The position numbers were made by a program, and so were the translations under genes. This document shows positions 58,561-64,000 of a stretch of DNA of 64,000 bases, piece after piece (position 1 is the first letter of the stretch; each line of letters starts with the position of its first letter). Below the pieces are notes generated by a model. That model saw only the letters and a list, made by a program, of their open reading frames with translations. It was not told where the DNA came from and made no database searches. This DNA is from Lineus longissimus. Its lineage: Eukaryota > Nemertea > Pilidiophora > Heteronemertea > Lineidae. The stretch lies in the NCBI RefSeq assembly GCF_910592395.1, contig NC_088319.1, positions 12,710,001-12,774,000 of the forward strand, in the 5' to 3' direction.

Positions 58561-61500
58561 ATGGCGGACACTAAGGGTAATCCTGAAGGTAAATATTTCT
58601 GCTAGATTTTATTCCAGATTAGACAGGTTTCGCAACCCCTACAAAGAGTTCGAACAACCAACTACTTAGTTTGTTAATGTACTTAATCGAGGACTTCAAA
58701 ATAAATATCTGCGATTCCTCGTGCTACATGTACTTGTGTGCATATCGCGTTGAAAATTAATTAGCCTGGCACATGACTTGGAGACACGATGGACTTATAC
58801 TTCGTCGTTCGTAGGGGTTGCGAACCTGTACAATGTAAGCTAGTGAGATACAATTTGTTCTGGTAGAAGGCAATGGCGTAATGGACGAATAGTTCTGATT
58901 ATGTTGCCCATAGATCGAGGACAACCTGGATTTTCTTCAGATATTTTTTAATCTTTAAAAATCTATTATTTGTTTTCTCCCGAATGGCTTATACAGGCTT
59001 AATAAATATTCCCAGTGCGATGGAAATTTCAATCATTGATGATAGTTTAAAAATAAAGGTTTCCAGATCATTTCGCCAACGAAATAATCATTTGTCACGT
59101 TTTGTTTGACCATCACTTTCTAAATGGTTGACTAGGATTTTTCATACTGCAGATGCCCCAGGCCCGGTTTCAAGCCAACCTCAACAATACGGAATGACTC
59201 CACAGCCGCCTCCCGCACAGTATGGACAACCACCACCTCAGTATGGACAACAGCCATATGGCATGCAAGGCCAACAAATGCAGTATGGATTTCAAAATCA
59301 GATGGGACAGCCTGGACAGCAGGTTCAAATGGCCCCCATACCCGGCGCGCCCCAAGGGCAAGTAGCGATCGTAGCGCCCATGGCACCGATTCCAGGTTGT
59401 CCGCCGGGTTTGGAATACCTCACTCAACTTGACCAACTTTTGGTCGCGCAGTTGATTGAGCTAGTAGAGTGTAAGTTATTCCTATCAATTCACTTCTTCC
59501 CTTTGCATTTTGGGGATGGAGCATAAGCCAGATCAAAGCAACACCGACGAATTGTCCATACATGTAACCTAGTCGTTTCATACACCTGTCACAGGCATCA
59601 ATTTTGTCACGAAGGGGAAACAGCCCTCACTTAAGAAAGGCTTTGAAGTTCCAGAATTCTACAACATTCTTCAACTGCTGTATTTTCTGTGAAATCACGA
59701 AGGGGAAACAACCCTCACTTAAATCCAGCTGCAGAAAGGCGTTGAAGTTTCATTTTCTGTGAAATCACCAAAATTCAGAGTGCTATTTTCGCGTGAGTTG
59801 GACTAGGGTATGTATCTCTTCCATTAAGCGCAGTTTCCCACTGTTTCAGTGTTTACTGGTTGGGAGATGAACAACAAGTACAGGATCAACAACTCCATGG
59901 GACAACAGATCTACTTCGTGAAGGAAGGTATGTCATCTTGCTCAGTCTCCTCACTCTTTGGTACTGTGCACTGAGTTGTTGAAAGTCGTCTTGGCACGGA
60001 GGGTAACAGTGTTCTCGAGTGTGTGTCCTTCTGTCAGTACCTAGCCTCATATCATGAAAACGGTGTTGTCTTACGGCCTTTTGAAATGAGCTTAAATCAA
60101 TCCATACCGAATTGCCAGGATTTTACTTGCGGATTTGACGCAGTCCGAAGCCGTTGCAATGTAAAAACATTGAGGATCAAGATGAATTTGAAGTTTTATC
60201 AATGCATACTGAATAGCATTGAATTTCGATGGGGCGTTTTCAGATTACTCTCTTATTTCCTCTCCAGAGACGGAGTGTTGCGAGCGTCAGTTCATGGGTC
60301 CAATGAGAGGCTTCACCATGCACGTCACGGACAACTTAGGCGCGGTAAACCGTCTAATACTTAACAAAATATCTCCAGTCGGCATCTAAGGAGGGCCTAT
60401 GGGTCTATCTTAACCAGTTCACTCACATTACGTATTGTTTTGCCCATTCCTCGCAGTTAAAACAATTCAGGCGTGTGCCAAATTCGGTATACGTTTTTTT
60501 GTCTCTAAACAAAGTCCGATTTAAAGGGTTATCATAGCAAATATTGAAAACATCAACCTCCACGAAACAGCTTACATGAGGGTATTAATAAACGTAATGC
60601 ATGATCACATACATGTATGTATAATGTACTAAGTCATTCAGACGAGGGGTGCTCTTAGATTCGATTGCATTCCGCATGATTCACATTCGGGCATGGCCTT
60701 TGTGTGATTGTTGCACCCGGCTGTCTGGCGCCCGATCAGGCGTCAGGGTGAGGAGATTTACATCTGCTCAGTGACGAATCACGGAATCTTATAGGTACGG
60801 GTCGAAATGTACACAAATTCGTCCTCTTTCTACGTATTTTTATCCGTATCCGTATCCGTAATAAGTTGCTGTTCTCAACCATCACAATAACATACTAAAA
60901 CCAGATTTAAAAGATCTCTACTTTTTCTTCTTCAGGAAGTGATGCGGATAGTACGCCCATGTAAATGCCTAGCAGGGTGTTGCTGGTGCGCCACGCGGGA
61001 CTGTGATACCTGTGCTTTAGAGTTACAAGTGGAAGCTCCACCCGGAGAGGTGGTGGGCTACGTGCGGCAAGGGTGAGTGCTTGACAGTATTCCGCTTGGA
61101 AGTTTGCTTAACGGACGCTATAGGAAGGGCTAGCGGGAAATTTTGTTGTTCTTCTTTGTCTTGTCTGTCTTAGTGCGAGTAATATCTACATGTACTGGTT
61201 GGATTTCTTAGACGTTTGGTTTTTAGTGATCCCTACCTCAAAACCAAACTTGCTTTTAGGGCTTCGGCATTCTCAGTGCAAAAAATCCAGAAAATTCTCA
61301 CGATGCCATTTACAGTTGTGTCCTTTGTGTCTAAATATTGCAAACCTTTTTCATGTTACTGTAAAACTGCCCCAGAACCTGAATTTCGAAAATATCCTTT
61401 GCAGCAATTATTGTTGGACATCTGAATACATCATCATGGATGCGAATAAGAAAGATGTGCTCACAGCGAAAGGTCCGTGCTGCCCAGTGCAGACGATATG

Positions 61501-62472
61501 TTGCACGAGCGATCTTGACTGGGTGGTACGTTGCATCATTTTTAATTTCCTCAGGTTCCGGGATTGACTCCGCCCGAATAAGCCGTGAAGCAAAAAAGGT
61601 TTGTGTGAGGGGGAAAGCCCACACACATCACCACTGCTATAAAGAACGTACAGCGAGAAATCAAAAAACGGTCCGTGCAGTATTTTTGAAGATATTAAAG
61701 GTTTTAGGTGGCGATATCAACATGAGATTGATGAGACTGTACGCACAACCAAGTCACACTATCAAAAGTATGAAGAGTTATTGTTATAAGATCTAGAACT
61801 TTATTTCAGATCTCCTCTTTGGATCAACAGCACGAAATTGGTAAAGTAAGCAAGCAGTGGGCAGGAGTGTTTAGAGAAATGGTGTCGGATGCCGACAAGT
61901 TTGGAATACACTGTAAGTGACTTTCATCATCAATATCGCGTCGTCGTCGCCAGACTACATGTATCAATCAATCAGGTTATAACAGAGTGTGTCGACTGTA
62001 TACCATTCAGCATGTATAAAACCAATGGTTTTTTGGCTAAAGGCATTGGTATGTAATTATGATAGTAATGGGTGGTCCCTGGGGTAGGCCAAGCACTCCT
62101 TTTAGCATGTAGGTTATTTTTAACATGCCTGAAGGGAAGAAGTTGGACTAACTGACAAAATGTTTTCTTTTCAGTTCCGGTTGACCTCGACGTCCGAATG
62201 AAAGCTACTCTTGTTGGCCTCATGTTCATGATCGTAAGTAAACATAAAACTAGATTGGTACATCACGGCTAGTGAACACTACTCCTCATTTTACAAGATA
62301 CTGCCGTGAGAACCAAAATCGCTTTCATTCCATTATTTTCAATCGAATTTCTCACAACGGTTAGTGTTGAGGTAATGAAGACTTCTTTTGCATGTCAAAT
62401 ACCATGTAGTTAAACCAGTTCGTTTTTATTTTTCAGGACTTCATGTTCTTTGAGCACAAGAAGAACAATTAA
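58561..62472 (+). CDS. plscr: Phospholipid scramblase
   Basis: A membrane protein of the PLSCR family, linked to calcium-dependent bidirectional lipid movement and signalling. Nine exons: 58561-58588, 59153-59470, 59850-59927, 60268-60344, 60936-61072, 61405-61525, 61810-61912, 62175-62233 and 62437-62472, in phase, giving 318 aa, equal to human PLSCR1. The N-terminus (about 10-95) is Pro/Gln-rich with QYGQ and PPP repeats. The scramblase domain starts with CPPGLEYLTQLDQLLV. It includes NKYRINNSMGQQIYFVKE, the Cys-rich palmitoylation-type stretch CKCLAGCCWCATRDCDTC, GPCCPVQTICC, and the calcium-site region DADKFGIHFPVDLDVRMKA. A C-terminal membrane helix (LVGLMFMIDFMFF) precedes a short basic tail. 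Intron 1 contains a MITE and intron 2 a small duplication. AATAAA lies at 62601. Confidence 0.97.
58624..58828. mobile_element. 205-bp MITE with CAGGTT(T)CGCAACCCCTAC inverted ends
   Basis: The left end CAGGTTTCGCAACCCCTAC (58624) is matched inversely by GTAGGGGTTGCGAACCTG ending at 58828. The right flank is TA and the left flank GA, consistent with a mutated TA target duplication as in Tc1/mariner-type MITEs. It lies in scramblase intron 1 and has no coding capacity. Confidence 0.7.
59607..59723 (+). repeat. 88-bp local duplication in scramblase intron 2
   Basis: TCACGAAGGGGAAACAGCCC followed by TCACTTAA occurs at 59607-59634 and, with one change, at 59695-59722. AAGGC(T/G)TTGAAGTT and TTTTCTGTGAAATCAC follow in each. 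Confidence 0.85.
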
Positions 62473-62600
62473 GGGAATCCTCCCTATAACAGTGAGATAA
62501 AATGTTGTGGGTTCTATGTGTCCCGTGTTCTATACTTTAGGAGGTCCCAAAATCAAAAGGGTATGTGTCCAGTATTAGGTGTCCCAGCTACATGTAGCTA

Positions 62601-62606
62601 AATAAA
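62601..62606 (+). terminator. Poly(A) signal of the scramblase gene
   Basis: AATAAA 129 nt after the stop codon at 62472; position is typical. Confidence 0.6.
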
Positions 62607-64000
62607 TTTCGGTCTATACACGGATTCAGGTTTCACATTAACATGCATGATGCAGGTCATCCATCGGCCCCGAGGACGCTATTAAAAAAAAAACGTTGAC
62701 CATGTAGCGCGGCTCGAACCATAACAAACGAACAAAAGAGACTAACGAGATATATCTGATAATTTTATTTCATTTGAACATTTTCTGCATAATACAATAT
62801 TCTCTACAAATTAAAAACCTGTCCTTGCATTGAGGCCACATCAATTATCTCGTCATTGTAGAGGGCCTTGCCTTATTTTGCCATTCAGCCGAGAAATGGA
62901 CGATTCTAGGGCATTCAAATCGGGCAGTGATACAGTGATACATTTTTAGAAAGAAATACTTGTCCTTTTTTAACTTCTATTCGTATCCCCCACTCCCAGA
63001 ATTCATTCTGATGCCAGCGTGCTCTTAATACTAAAGGTGACATTTGGCTAATATTCTTTAGTTGATTTTGGCAATCAGCCGATATTCAGATAATTGAGGT
63101 GGTCCAATACAGATAGATCTCATTGTCATGACACACAAAAACATTGCACTGACCAGATACGGGGACCAGATACACACAATTCCATGTTAAACAGTACTAA
63201 AAGCAATGCATCAATAGCTGTGTACATTTATTCGCAACAGCATACGAAATGTTGACTAACGATATATGAATAAAACCATTCCCTGATGAATCATTGGTAA
63301 AAAATTAAGGTGTAGTAGATCTCGAATGGTTGTTGTTGTGTTAGTGGTCGCCATATTCCGGGAATAAGGAAATCACTGAGAGATGCTACACCAGTATTGC
63401 TGTAAAACGTACATGTATAATAAAATCACTACAATGTACATGTATTGTGTGCCATGTTCAGTTTTTACGAGGCATGTACCAGACGTAACTCTGTCACCCC
63501 ATAAGGCAAGGTAAGAAATTAAAATAACACCGAGCGTTGACCGTCGGCTACGTTACATCAGTTAATAGGACCCTCCGTCACGGCGCAAAATTCCTCTGTA
63601 CATTTTTACATACAGAATTTCTTCATCGGTGCATTTAAACCCTTTTTTCTGTAGTCACAGATGAAGAAATTATAAAATGCCCTATGTCTTTGCGTACACT
63701 CGAGCATCGTGGTTCACTGGAAGAGTACCTGGGGATGGAATAACATGACGTGACGTAGCCGATAATCACCACTGAGTATACATGTAAATTGAAGTCACAT
63801 AAAATGACGACCTCATCTCTGATGTCATGCTTAATAAAGTAAAAATAAGTCGTACCGGTAGATGTCGTCGCATTTTATCAAGCTTTCTAAATTTTGAGAT
63901 CTTTTGAACATTGTCGATCGCTAAGTTCCGTTCCGCTAAAATCTCTGTTATAAAAGAAACCTGAATCTATTCATAATGTATTTCACAATACGTTCGTTCA
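62607..64000. other. Right-edge stretch, no gene called
   Basis: AT-rich sequence with no supported exon. TTTATT at 62764-62769 (AATAAA on the minus strand) could mark the 3' end of a minus-strand gene lying to the right, whose 3' UTR would then fill this interval. That is a guess. Confidence 0.35.

Noticed and set aside
62680-62740. GGTTCGAGCC B-box-like word next to an A/T run as a tRNA gene on the minus strand
   Set aside because: No A box, anticodon arm or acceptor pairing upstream; at most a SINE fragment.

Overview
This is a gene-moderate piece of an animal nuclear genome. GT-AG introns of roughly 0.1-1.4 kb, poly(A) signals and a bilaterian gene set show this: a Hes repressor ending in WRPW, ankyrin/SOCS-box proteins, a Brambleberry nuclear-fusion protein, phospholipid scramblase and MICOS10. 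The frequent ACATGTA words, the tRNA-type SINE and MITE-like repeats, and a class I iron-sulfur fumarase suggest a marine invertebrate (lophotrochozoan or invertebrate deuterostome). I cannot fix the phylum. All exon models were built by hand from splice consensus, reading-frame continuity and remembered family conservation; no transcript or database evidence was available.

Left third (1-17 kb): a two-exon orphan gene (1124-2531), a four-copy minisatellite, then about 9 kb without a recognisable gene. That stretch contains a foldback transposon-like element (9593-10640) and small repeats. Two intronless, tandem SLC35G/EamA-type transporter genes follow on the minus strand (13450-14685 and 15024-16316).

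Middle (17-31 kb): two tandem plus-strand genes encode ankyrin-repeat proteins with a C-terminal SOCS box. They are probable Elongin BC/Cullin-5 substrate receptors. In both, the BC box and the Cul5-box-like tail are separated by the same unusually long spacer. Next comes a complete four-exon Hes gene on the minus strand (25976-29260) with a TATA box and upstream CACGCG/CACGTG words that would fit autorepression.

Right half (31-64 kb): compact housekeeping genes in alternating orientation: triosephosphate isomerase (+), Brambleberry/KAR5-like (-), mitochondrial class I fumarase (+), SLC35F6 (-), MICOS10 (+), then phospholipid scramblase (+). Brambleberry/fumarase and SLC35F6/MICOS10 are head-to-head pairs sharing short intergenic promoters. 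TPI/Brambleberry and fumarase/SLC35F6 are tail-to-tail. Four copies of one palindromic repeat family sit in introns or likely 3' UTRs here. A near-perfect 33-bp-stem hairpin lies at 56740-56821.

No prokaryotic-style system, CRISPR array or rRNA was seen. The best candidates for something undescribed are the orphan gene, the extended-SOCS tandem pair with ambiguous (possibly alternative) first exons, the class I fumarase in an animal, the cysteine/histidine motif in the Brambleberry tail, and the isolated perfect hairpin.
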